Below, in pieces: positions 32,601-43,600 of a DNA stretch of 64,000 nt. The DNA comes from Mastacembelus armatus (taxonomy: Eukaryota; Chordata; Actinopteri; Synbranchiformes; Mastacembelidae): positions 19,230,500-19,294,499 of the forward strand of contig NC_046646.1 of NCBI RefSeq assembly GCF_900324485.2, read 5' to 3'. The notes beneath the pieces were generated by a model that did not search any database, was not told the origin of the DNA, and saw nothing but the letters and a program-made list of their open reading frames with translations. The position numbers and the translations under genes were made by a program. Each line of letters begins with the position of its first letter. The stretch's first letter is position 1.

Positions 32601-34952
32601 ATCCTTTGTCTTGTTGCTATAGCGACAATGAGGAGGATCAAGCATCGAGAAACGGTAGGCAGGAAACCCTTGAGTTCAAAGACGAAGAGGAAACTGTCAC
32701 AACAAAGAGCATCCAGATCACACAAGCAACAGAGACCACAACCACCACCACCACACGGAAACGCAGTACAGCAACAAGCAGCAAGACTTTGGACCTGGGT
32801 GCTGCAGCCCATTACACTGGAGACAAGAGCCCTGAGGAGAAGGTACTCAGACACTCAAGTCTTTGCAAAATTTGAGACATGTTTTCAATAGCGTGTTCCA
32901 TCGCTACATTGGTCTACTTCTCTCTTTAGTCATCAGTTAAGCAGTCTTCCAGTAGCGGCCTAGCTGACCTGCTAGTGATCGACCCCTCATCCAATCAGAG
33001 CACTACAACAGGTAATGACAAACTGTTTCACACACAGAGGTGAGGAATAACTGAAGGCCTTGAAGGTGGTTTTAAAATTTGAGTCTTTGAAGGACACTCT
33101 GAATTGCCTCTGTGTTTGGAATGTGTTTCAAATAAAACTGTCTTTCCTTGCCTTATAGGTGCTAGTTCAGACCTCATTGGTGGTTTTGCTGACTTTTCCT
33201 CTCCTGCAGCTTCTGCCAGCCTCCCTACATCCACTGGTAAACTACTTCTTCCCTCTGTCAACTCTCCTCAAATTGGGTTTATTAGTTTCAGATAAGATTT
33301 TTTGTGGTTTTGTTTTCAAACCACAAGCAAACCTTCAAGGCACATTCCTGTCAAAATCCACAATGTTACACACACAACTAACACGACTCTCTTTTCACCA
33401 GCTGCTGCGTCACCAAATGGAAATGGAGAATTTGGAGACTGGAATACCTTCTCTGCCAATCCATCAGCCTCATCTAGCTCTGCTCCCTCCCAGCCCCTCA
33501 CTGACCTGTTTGGGAGTGTCCCATCACCCACAGCTCCAGCCTCTAATCCTGCCACCGTCCCACCTTCTGCTGAGCTTTTTGACCTGATGGGTGGAATCAA
33601 CCATCAGCTAACTAATTCACATACAACACTGAGTGCCTCTCAGAGCATGACATTCTCTCTGGGAGGGGCGACACCAGGAGCATCTGCTGCTATGCCTACG
33701 GTGCCCCTTTCTCGCTCTCAGCAGGTAGGTACAGTAATGGCAGTTTTCTTGCCCTGACTTTTTCATTTTAGTCATTTGTGATGCATATGATCTGGATGAC
33801 TGTATTCTGTATGTGTAAAATATTTATTTTTTTACAGAGCTTGGGAAGCATGACTTCTCCGCAGCCTGCAGGACAACAACCAAAGGTTGGGGTTGGAGGT
33901 CAGGGATCATTAGGGTCAACATGGTCTGATCCCTCTGTCAACATTAGCCTGGACTTCCTATCAGCAGGCCTCAACTCTAACAAGACACCACCCACACTCA
34001 ACAATATCATCCAACAACAGGGTATCATGTCCAATACTGCAGTTCATTTTCTGTGTGCAGAAGTAAAAGTATCCAGTATATCTGCAGGTGTTGAAATGTA
34101 TTAAAAAGCATTAATATCCAGGTCGTCAGAAAAGGCCTTAAAAATATTAAAGTCTTTCAGGTAGTAACATTAGTTGTAAAATGTTTTTGTTATTTTTGCA
34201 TATTAGTAGTAGTAGTACTTTGAAACTTAAATTAATGTATTATCTTTTTAATTTGGCTTATCAATCAAACTATTTGCAACTGCTTATCCAGGTGTAGCTC
34301 ATTTAAAATAATATTTCTTACAATCATTTTAGTCATTCACTAGGAACTGCTGACAAACTGTGAATCATGGATCTTAATAAAGTCACCAAGTGATTTAGTC
34401 GGACATGTCAATGTCAGAAAACATTTTGTTTGTGTATCGTTCAGATGAGGCTGTCAGTCTAATGATGTAACAAGTGACCAACATGTATTACAAAGCTTCA
34501 TAACCCGAAGGATTAACTCCTCAATGCTTTTTTGTGTGTGTGCAGGAGTCCCTCCCGTCAACCTGTTGGCCCAGAACTTTGGGGGACTGAACCTCAGCTC
34601 CCCACCCCATGTGACACCCATCAGACCACCAGCCAACACCATGATGGCAGGCAGTGCCATGTCCATGGGCATGCCTGCATCAATGGCAACTGGCATGTCT
34701 CCTTCTTTGGCAGCAAGCATGCCACCTTCAGTGACCACGGGTACCATGGTGATGGGGGGAATTCCTGTAAACCAAGGCATGGTGGGAATGAACATGAGCA
34801 TGAATATGGGCATGTCCGCTCCAGTGATGATGGGTGGTATGGCAGGCATGGGAATGCAAGGAGTTGGGATGGGCCTAACACACTCCATCACACCAGCAGT
34901 GGTTCCGCCCAAACAAGATGCCTTTGCTAACTTTGGCAATTTTGGGAAGTAA
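26665..34952 (+). CDS. clint1: Clathrin interactor 1 (epsinR / enthoprotin)
   Basis: Twelve coding exons: 26665-26705, 29049-29153, 29435-29531, 30616-30724, 31475-31729, 32121-32289, 32623-32842, 32930-33011, 33159-33236, 33402-33724, 33838-34021 and 34546-34952. About 689 residues (human 625). The start MLNMWKVRELVDKATNVVMN and the ENTH domain (about 16-150, with NDDPWGPSGQLMGEIAK and LIRNGSERVVTSAREH) identify it. The family binds PI4P and SNAREs such as VTI1B, and links clathrin with AP-1 and GGA at the trans-Golgi and endosomes. Ear-binding motifs are IGGFADF and EFGDW; LTDLFGS and ELFDLMG are further short motifs. The C-terminus is Met/Gly-rich and ends QDAFANFGNFGK. Oddity: after SSDSM the usual linker is a poly-Gly tract, residues about 168-197. 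Intron 1 is the longest, about 2.3 kb. Confidence 0.95.
31624..31719 (+). repeat. Coding (GGA)n/(GGT)n microsatellite in clint1
   Basis: About 95 bases of GGA, GGT and GGC triplets with two GTA interruptions lie inside coding exon 5. They encode a tract of about 28 glycines broken by two valines and a serine. The frame stays open and the splice donor follows at 31730. Confidence 0.9.
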
Positions 34953-34954
34953 GA

Positions 34955-34997
34955 GTGTGTGTGCGTGTGCGTGCGTGTGTGTGTGTGTGTGTGTGTA
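34955..34997 (+). repeat. (GT)n microsatellite in the clint1 3' UTR
   Basis: Alternating GT with a few GC steps begins three bases after the clint1 stop codon. Confidence 0.9.
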
Positions 34998-36643
34998 TAC
35001 CACAGAAGGACTGCAGTACTTGAAGAAAACGTTGCATGTTTCTCTCTGCTTCTGCTCTGTCTGGGGAGGTGGCACCATCCCAGTCTGTTGACATAATCTT
35101 GCTAATCGGTGAGAGCAGCCAGTGGACGCCCGGAGAGCAGGGGGGGTCAGCCCACAGCTTCTAGTCATCACCTTCCTGTGGGGAAAATTATTATCTTTAC
35201 ATGTTTTTTATATATACTGCAGTATACCCCCCTTTGTTACAAAAAAATCACTGTAAAACATTTTCTCTGTAACTGCACGGAGAATTTAATCAGTAGGGTT
35301 GACTCAGATGAAAATGGCATTGCTGCCTTAATTTTGCATTGTAGTCTAAGATATCATGTTTTATAATAACGTCCACCAAATGAAATCACAACAATTTAAG
35401 CCATTACATTATTGCCAGGGATTACCTTCACTCGCTCCTTGTGAACAGTTACATTATCTGAGAAAATATATACTCTGGTCCTCCAGCAGAGGGCAGGAGG
35501 AGTGTATGCAGTCAGATGACACTATATGGTTGTATTTACTCTTGTGCTACTGTATGTTAGGGGTGATGAATAGCATATTGCATCCTTTTTCTCTTCCCTC
35601 CCTTATTTTTATAAGGCTTGTAGCAGTTCACAATAGATCAGTGGGCTACTGAAAATTTTGACATTTAAAAAAACAAGCCTTGTACTGATTTCTCCCTAAA
35701 ATACTTTTGGGTGATACTTATCGTCTACTTTAAATGTTGGATACCTCTGTCAGATTAATGCCTGCTGAAAGGCTGAGTCCATATTTTATTCAAACTACTA
35801 TTAATTCATATTTTCTTTATTTCAGCTGCCATTATGTAATTCTGGACATGCTGCTGTAGGACACTTGCTGTTGACCCACAGAGATTTGTTCTGTCTATTC
35901 TACTTTTGTGTCCAGACACTGGACAGGAACAGAATAGTGATTTTTAAAGTCTTTTCCAACTGGCTGTGGGAAAAGAGGGTGCAAACTACCAGACTATGAA
36001 AGTCACAATCCTCTAAAATTCTTCCATGACTAAGGCGGTGATACAGAGCAGAATATTTAAACCATTAATGTACTTTTTAATCACAAAGTATTTTTGCCAG
36101 CAAACATTTTTCACCTTGCAGTTCACTTTTTAGTCTAATGTGCATCTGGGCTTCAGAAACCATGTTCTAGAAAATAATCAGTCCTACATATGACATGGAG
36201 TAGATCAATTGACAATGACATTTTTTTCTCCATGTGCTGAGTTTTAATAAATGATGATTTCTATGGCTATATAAGACCAATCCAAAGGGTTTTGGGATCT
36301 CGAGTGAAGTGTATGTGTGAGACACAGGTGAATGAGTGTGTGTGACTCTATGTATGGTAGTCTCCTCTGTTTGATGTGCAGACGCAGCAAAGCAGAGTCT
36401 CTTGTCATTTTCTGAGGCGCTGCACTCCAAATGACCAAATCTTTATTTTGTTACTCTCAGATGGATAATTCCATAGTTATTAGTTTAATATTTTATTAGT
36501 TTACTTGTTAGGTTATGTTCATAAGGGAAAGCTACTAAAACATTTAGCTGATGGGAATCATGTTTTTGTTTCTTTTTTTGGTATAGCTTGGTTAATTTGA
36601 TGGTACTCTATTTTCTGTACTTCATTCAACATTAAATTATAAC

Positions 36644-36649
36644 ATTAAA
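36644..36649 (+). terminator. Poly(A) signal, clint1 (distal)
   Basis: ATTAAA about 1.7 kb after the stop. An earlier AATAAA at 36246-36251 may be used instead. The stretch between the stop and here has no other gene and fits a long 3' UTR. Confidence 0.45.
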
Positions 36650-36771
36650 GATTCTGTTTCCTCCTTTTGTCTAAGTGTAGGTTGCTTTGCCTTCATGGAT
36701 CTGTCATTACTGATATTTATATTACATGTAATCCTGAACAGTCATAGCTGCTGAGGACACAAGATCATGGT

Positions 36772-36940
36772 CAGTGGTGGAAAGTACATATACTCAAGCA
36801 CTGTATTTAAATACAGGTTCAATGTATTTGTACTTCAGTATTTTCGTTTTCTGATACATAAATACTTTACTATATTTCAGAGGCAAATCTTGTACTTTTT
36901 ACTGCACTACATATTTCACTACAGATAAAGGAAAATTTAA
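36772..36940 (+). mobile_element. Common fish MITE-like repeat, copy A
   Basis: Begins cagtggtggaaagtacata and continues with actcaagcactgtattta-type text, ending near actgcactacatatttc. The same family occurs inverted at 39811-39958 and direct at 62727-62935, so it is a dispersed repeat. No coding capacity. The superfamily is not known to me. Confidence 0.65.
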
Positions 36941-37443
36941 AGTGTAATCATAAACCTCTGTGGTGGGAAATTCACAAACTAGTCAGTGTGTATATTCAGA
37001 TTTGAACTATATACACTAACATTAGCACCACATTAAAGTGATGAACAAAATAATGCATCCGTTTATTATAATTCAATAATATACGTTCATGTGAAATGTA
37101 CCATTCTACAGAATGATTACTTTTACAACTTCAAGATATATTGAGCCTGTAACAGAAACGAAATCTTGAAAAATGTTCATTTTCTGTCTTAAAATCTCGT
37201 TTCAAACTCGGTTACTGGGGGGAAGGTCCAAAAACGTTTTCGTTATTTGGGCAACTAAGGTTTTTAATTCATCACAGTCCAGAGTCTAACCCGAAATTAC
37301 AACAGCGACAGTCATGACGATGGAAAGTGAAAGGGTTAAAGACGGTCTGAGCAAACACCGACCCGGCAGACACTGTGACGGAACCAGACATCGGTGCAAG
37401 AAATGGGAAGACACCACTTACTGGGGCTCAGCTGGTGCAAGTG

Positions 37444-39424
37444 ATGGTTCCAAGGCCACCACCTCTTCAGACCTTTTCAAACAAACAACCGAGTTATAAA
37501 AGTGTGTCAGCGGGGGCGAGAGGCCGCAGCGATGGCAGGACCAGGTCGCAGGTGGTCACCCCAGGAATCTCTGGTCAGCAGGGTGCAGCAGGCTCCCGGG
37601 TCGGTGCAGTGACGCTGCCTCCGTCCGGTCAACTCACTCTCCCGTTCCTGATCACCGAGAGGCTGCATGTGCCAGAGGCCGGTGCCGGTGAACAACCCCT
37701 GAACCCAGATCTGCTCCACCGACCCGCAAACGCACCCAGACCGGGAGGTGATGGAGCAGTCACCAGTTTTACCATCCCGCCAACAGAGGAAGGTACAGTG
37801 TTGAAGCATGTTTGTGACAGAAATAGGAAAATAAAGATACAAAGTTAAATATAACATTCTCGCACACTAAGTCAGATTTCTTATACAGGCTATTAAGGCC
37901 TAAATGATCTATTGGCAGAAAAATTGTACAGCCTCTTATAGGCAAATGCGTGATTTGTAATATTGGGCCATACTGTATAAATACCAGTAACTCAATTTGA
38001 TAATAGACTGTCAGTCAAAACTTTCCTCTGTCAAAATTATAAGTCGACAGTTGTGATATTATAAGTCATTAAAAGATATTTAGAGTTTCCCCTTTACTAT
38101 CTTAGAATTTTGACTTAGTTATTTGTTATGCTGCAGCTTTCTAAGGAAATCTTTATCTCAGTGATAAAGGTTATAAATATGCTATAATATATCATACCAT
38201 TGTCTGGAATTTCTTTTTTTCATCTGCAAATGAACCAATCAGTCCCCAAATGTCTCCCTCAGATCTAAAGCAGATGCAGTTTGCCCGAAACAAGAATGGA
38301 CACATTAAAAGACCGATGAATGCCTTTTTGGTGTGGGCTCGTATACACAGACAAGCTGTGCGCAAAGCCTATCCTGAAGACAGCAATGCAGACACCAGTA
38401 TTCAGCTGGGCTGTGAGTGGTCCAAGCTGAGTAAGGAACAGAAGAGGCCTTACTATGAAGTTTCACTGTTACCTGGTACGAGCAGTTACACATATTGTAC
38501 ATGGCAGCAGCTGATAGGGACTGGAGGCTAATGAACAATTATATAAACGTTACTGCAGCATCTTTGGCACAAATATGCAGTGAGTTCAGATTGAATCTTC
38601 TCGTATAGATGCAAGAATTTGGATTTCCATTTGTTCTCTGCTTTGTTGTACCAGATTATGAGTTTCGTCCCCACAAGAAGAACGTCAGGGAGTGTTTGCC
38701 CTCACAACCGGGAGGAGAACAGGACCCTGGCATTTCCTCTTTTATGCCACAGGCCATACCTCCAGATCAGTCAATGTTTCTGGGTCCTACCACATATTTG
38801 TGTCCCTGTGTGATGCCCTACACAGTGGGCTACTATTCTTACCCATCTTTTTGCCCATGTCATACAATGGGTCTCTACTTCAGTGTCCAGGGCCACTGTT
38901 CAAGGTTAGCCATTTCCACTGAAAATATTTCAGATAGCTACAGTTTTTTTTCCACAGCCCATTCTAATGAAGTGATTCTTACAACTGATAAATTAGAGCT
39001 AATATACAACACACTCTCAAACTGTTTTAGCACCTTTACATTTATTTCCAGTACCAGCAAGAAGAAATGATTTGGGTTTAGGTTCTAAGTTTTAATACTA
39101 CAGGCAGACTACATTGCAAGATGGCTCACTTTTACACACGTTTTGTACTCTACAATAGGGTATAGATTTACTGAATGCAAAGATACAAAGTTCAGTGACA
39201 TTTGTTTTTATGTTTTTAATTGAGCACACGTGATTTCTGATAGCACTCACCTACACAGGATCGAGGCGGCTTTGGCTGCAGAGTATTGTCCAGCTGATGT
39301 CAGTCATGAAGTTCTCGTCGACTCTACCACAGCATCAGAGAGTCTGGAAGAGCCTGACAGTGTCACCAGAAACGAAGTGAAGTGTAAATATGAGGACGAC
39401 GTTGATGTGGTCGGACTGCTCTAG
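37444..39424 (+). CDS. sox30: SOX30-like HMG-box transcription factor, divergent
   Basis: Inferred coding exons are 37444-37792, 38263-38475, 38655-38904 and 39259-39424, about 325 residues with consistent phases. Family knowledge: SOX30 is an HMG-box factor needed for male germ-cell development. The box starts [19 protein letters not shown], then [20 protein letters not shown], which fits SOX30 (HVKRPMNAFMVWARIHR, ISVQLGLEWNKLSEEQKKP). After PYYE the predicted splice gives VSLLP then [10 protein letters not shown], aligning with SOX30 FPGWVYQPRP but about nine residues short, so helix III is cut down. The C-terminus is acidic ([10 protein letters not shown]...[12 protein letters not shown]). 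The start is uncertain: ATG 37444 is the first in frame, while ATGs at 37314 and 37320 lie in another frame. The protein is far shorter than human SOX30 (about 750). It could be a decaying gene. The position beside clint1 agrees with human 5q33. Confidence 0.75.
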
Positions 39425-40539
39425 GAGACATCCACAATACAACACTGGCAGCTAATTTTAGCAGGATTGATCTACATTTGATTTTAAATTATATTCCTAA
39501 AATGTTCTGTCTGTAGTGTAGATAATTTAATTCAAGGAATATCCAAACAAAATAACTCTCTATATAATCTCTTGGTGAGATATACTTCATATTCTATGTC
39601 TGTAAAAATCTGATTGTTAGTTGTAATTATAGTTAATACAAGCTACATGTCATTTAGTGCCTGTATTTGTTCACATATTGAGTATGTCAACTTTTTTTAA
39701 TCTCACGATTCCCTCCTTTTCCTTATACAGCATTTTTCCTCTACTGTTTTTTTTTTCAAAAACTAATTACACACAGGTGTCTTGGAGTAACACTGGAGTG
39801 CAGTGTTTTCCTCTGAAATGTAGTGTATGATGAGCTGAGATAAACTTATTAATACTCGTAGGGAAATTCAGGTGTAGAAGTATAAAGTAAAATGGAAAGA
39901 AAATACTGAAGCAGTAGTACTTCATTACTTGACTAAGTGTACTACTTTCCACTACTGGGTAGAAGCACACAACATATGTATCAGCACTGCAACACTCACA
40001 GTGGATAGTTGGAGAAGGAGTATGCAAAGATTATACTGATTAGAGTCCACTGGGTTATCAATAACTCCCATATGATAACACTGTGCATAGTAAAGGTGGG
40101 TGGATCGATCCAAATATCAATAGTATCATTACCAGCAGTGGTACCTGTATTATATAGATACTAGAGTGATGGGATTAATTTCAGTTTTACATTTAGTGCA
40201 TTGCTGCCGTTTCATCAAAGAGCAGACATGCCTGTGCAAACCACAAATATCTCATTTCAAGGAGAAAAACGTTGTTTTAACGAGGAAATTCAGTTCATTA
40301 GAATAATTTTTAAAAAAACAAAAGCTTCTTGTTATTATCATTCAGTGGTTATGAAAATCTGTTCAGATAATATTGATGATGCGTTCACTGAATAAATCTT
40401 ACACAACACTGATCTCCCTTACATGAAAGTCCTGTAATCACTTGATATCGAATCGATACCAAATTTTACCTCAACTGACTGAACAAAGACATCACGAAAA
40501 ATGGGATCCAGGCAGGCCAATGAACGCGCTACTAAATCT
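39425..40539. other. sox30-tcerg1 intergenic region
   Basis: Holds the sox30 3' flank, repeat copy B (39811-39958) and, at about 40097-40470, AT-rich text framed by gtggatcgatccaaatatca and ttgatatcgaatcgatacc. That pair looks like the ends of a fish MITE with GATATCGAT-type termini, at low confidence. No gene is seen. Confidence 0.4.
39811..39958 (-). mobile_element. Common fish MITE-like repeat, copy B
   Basis: Reverse-oriented relative of 36772-36940: read on the minus strand it begins cagtagtggaaagtagtac and ends near actacatttcagagg. It lies just after sox30. Confidence 0.65.
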
Positions 40540-40663
40540 CTTTATCCAATCAGAGGCCAGACAGCGCTGACTACTCTATGATTGACATTAAAGGTTAGCG
40601 AATAGGAAAAGAAAAAATCACTTAGGGGCGTTTCCGGGAAGAGAGTGCTTACATTTTCCTGTA
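40540..40663 (+). promoter_or_regulatory. tcerg1 promoter and 5' leader
   Basis: Contains a CCAAT box (ATCCAATCAGAGG at about 40546) and an ETS/STAT-like TTTCCGGGAA at 40631-40640, just before the start codon. No TATA box is evident. The region after exon 1 (to about 41150) is still CpG-bearing, as in a short CpG island. Confidence 0.55.
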
Positions 40664-43600
40664 ATGGCGGATCAGGCAGAGAGCGAGGCTATCGGGTTCA
40701 GCGACAACAGGTCAGATTAAACAAATAAAGTGTTAAAATGAGTTTCATCTCAATGCAGTATTAAGTACAAACTATACTGTATTGTCCCGGGTAGTTTTAG
40801 GTTGAGGGGTTGCGCTAAACAGTGGATTTACTTGTGAATGTAGCCGCGCTAGCAAACTAGCTTTTAGCTAACTAGCTTCTCTCTTCACACGCGGTAAACA
40901 CAGGCAGCCCGGTCTCAAACATATAGGCGGTCTCTTCTTTCTCTGGGGTCCCCGTGAGTCACCAGGCTCTGTTTTTGTGCTCAGACGTAGTCCCTGTGTG
41001 CTCAAATGTTACTGCATACTGGTCAGTTAGCTTTGCTATGCTACAATCATTAGCACGCAGCTTCGTCCATTCAGTGATATGACCGGAGCTGATCTCCGAG
41101 AGCCCAGCTGCTAAAATACTACATTTATCTGGGGTTTGTTTTGGATTAATATGTGCAGACTTGACACGGGCCTCAGGAGATCACCCTAAAGAATTCAACG
41201 TTTACTCACGTGGATGGTAAACACAACGCTACGTGACGGTAGACAGGCTGTCAGAAAATATCATCCACATCAGTAACTAGGTATTTCTGCAGGTCATTAT
41301 AAGTACTGTGCAAGGGGTCTAGGTTTTGATGTTAATTATAAAGATGTTAATCTGCTGCATGCCAGAAAATCCCAAACATACAGTCAGGGTCAGATAAGAA
41401 GAACCAGCAGTCCTGCAACAGATGGTCCTGCCCCGGTCTCAACATCTTGGAGCCAGTTTGGGATTACACGGAGACACAGACACCTTAAATCCACAGAATA
41501 ACTGGGAGTGGTTTTTCAGGAGTAATTTACTAAGTACTGAGAATTGGTTGGTTGCACCAAATACTGATTTGCTAGTTGTTTTTTTTTTTTTTTTTTTTTT
41601 AACTGCACTTTTTATAAAAAAGATTGATAAAGCATGGTTTTTGTAACTCTGTGTAACTCTGAACACTGATTGTAAGTCTGTGTGTGTGTTGTGTTAGAAT
41701 GGCGCAGCAGGCAGTACGGTTCCGCAGCCCTGCCCCTGCGCCTGCGCCTGCCCAGACCCCAGTGTTACGAGGTCCACCACCACTCCTTAGACCGCCACCA
41801 CCTCCTTTTGGGATGATGAGGGGACCGCCGCCCCGACCCCCATTTGCACGTCCACCCTTTGACCCCAACATGCCACCCATACCACCACCAGGAGGCATGC
41901 CACCACCCATTGGACCTCCCCACCTACAGGTGACTGTCTCCCATTCTTATACCCTGCATCTTTTTGTTCATGGAAGTGTAGTGCCAAAAGGTTTTGACTT
42001 TGACTGTACTAATGCCTGAGACTAGCCTCCTTACAGTTTAAAAAGTAAATTTGTTTCTTATCTTTTGTTGCAGAGACCTCCATTCCTCCCCCCACCCATT
42101 GGTAACCTGCCGCCTCCTCCAGGGATGTTGTTTCCTCCTGGGATGCCCCCAGTTCCTACATCTGGAACCCCTGCACTAAACCCTGCAGAGGAGATCTGGG
42201 TAGAGAACAAGACACCAGAGGGAAAGGTAATCGGAGCTATATGTAAGCACACTAGTGTGGTCCCTATTCTGATACATGGGAATTAGTTCATGATTTAAGT
42301 CTGTTTTAGTAGACAGTTGTTGTTGTTTCATATAAGGATATACACACTAGATAAACTGGATTAAGAAACACTGGACTGTAAATTTTGGGAGAAGTCTTCC
42401 TACATAATTGTCTATTATCCTTCCACAGGCATATTACTACAACGCCAGGACCAGAGAGTCATCATGGAGTAAACCTGATGGTGTGAAGATCATACAGCAG
42501 TCTGAACTCAATCCCCTTCTTGTAGCAGGGGCTGCAGCTGCAGGGACTGGTACAAGTGTAGGAGTGACTCCAGCTGCCAGCTCAAGCAGTGTCAGTACTA
42601 CAGCCAGCACGGTAGTGGCAGCCTCCCCAACACAGGCTGCTTCCACAACTCCCACCCGCACACTCACCTCCAGTCCAGACTCCAGCACCTCCCCCTCCCC
42701 TACTGTGACAATTGCAGGTTAGTTTACAGTCTTTTATCAAGCATCCACACATGCTCGACCGCAAAGCAAAAAATAAAAATGGTCTTTTTTCCCTTTTTAT
42801 TCCCAACAGCCACTGTTGTAGCAGACCTTACCCCTGTTGCCACAGTGACTTCAACTGTTGCTGTGTCTCCAGTCACTGTGGTGACTGTTTCCACGGTGCC
42901 ATCACCTGTCACAGCAGTGCAGACTGTGCCACTGCTTCCAGCAGCTCTGCCTCACAGTGTGGCGCAGCCCTCCGCAGCTATACCTGCCTTCCCCCCTGTC
43001 ATGGTGCCACCTTTCAGGGTGCCCTTGCCGGGAATGCACATTCCTCTACCAGGTAGGAACTGAAAGCTAAGAGCAAAAAAACTAACAAGGCACCTGATCT
43101 AGCCTCTATTACTATGCTACTAACCAAATTTTCATATGTATATTTGTGTGTGTAGTATATAGGATGATCTGTGAATGATGGTAGATTTACTGCCCATGTA
43201 GCTGGTCTCAGCGTATCTGTATGGACTGGCTCAAATGTTGATCCTTTTCTTAAAAATCCTTTGTTTTATCCACTTTAACTTGCTGGTGTTGTTGCGATTC
43301 TGGGCTAAACAAAATTAGGCACGAGCCATCACCTTTGATGTTTAAATTGAGAAACATGGGCAGCAGATTGAACCACATGTTGTTAACATTAATTCTATGC
43401 CAGGAGAAAATGAATCTTATTGGGTTTGTGTGTCTGAACTCTGCCAAATGTCGTTTGTGAGGGAAGCAACTCCTGTCCATTAATGGGAGTGGACTGTTTT
43501 TTCTAGTTTCAACAACTCCAACAGGGTGATACAACTTCTGTTTAGTTGATCATTTCTCCCAGTTAAACTTTCTTTATATCAATAATTTAAGCTCAGAAAT

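Noticed and set aside
34454-34939. 161-residue antisense frame opposite the last clint1 exon
   Set aside because: Shadow of the Met/Gly-rich clint1 C-terminus, with no start context or family match.
41580-41602. Long T run as a possible RNA tail or terminator
   Set aside because: Simple homopolymer in a tcerg1 intron; similar T runs at 15319, 29321 and 30261 show it is ordinary.
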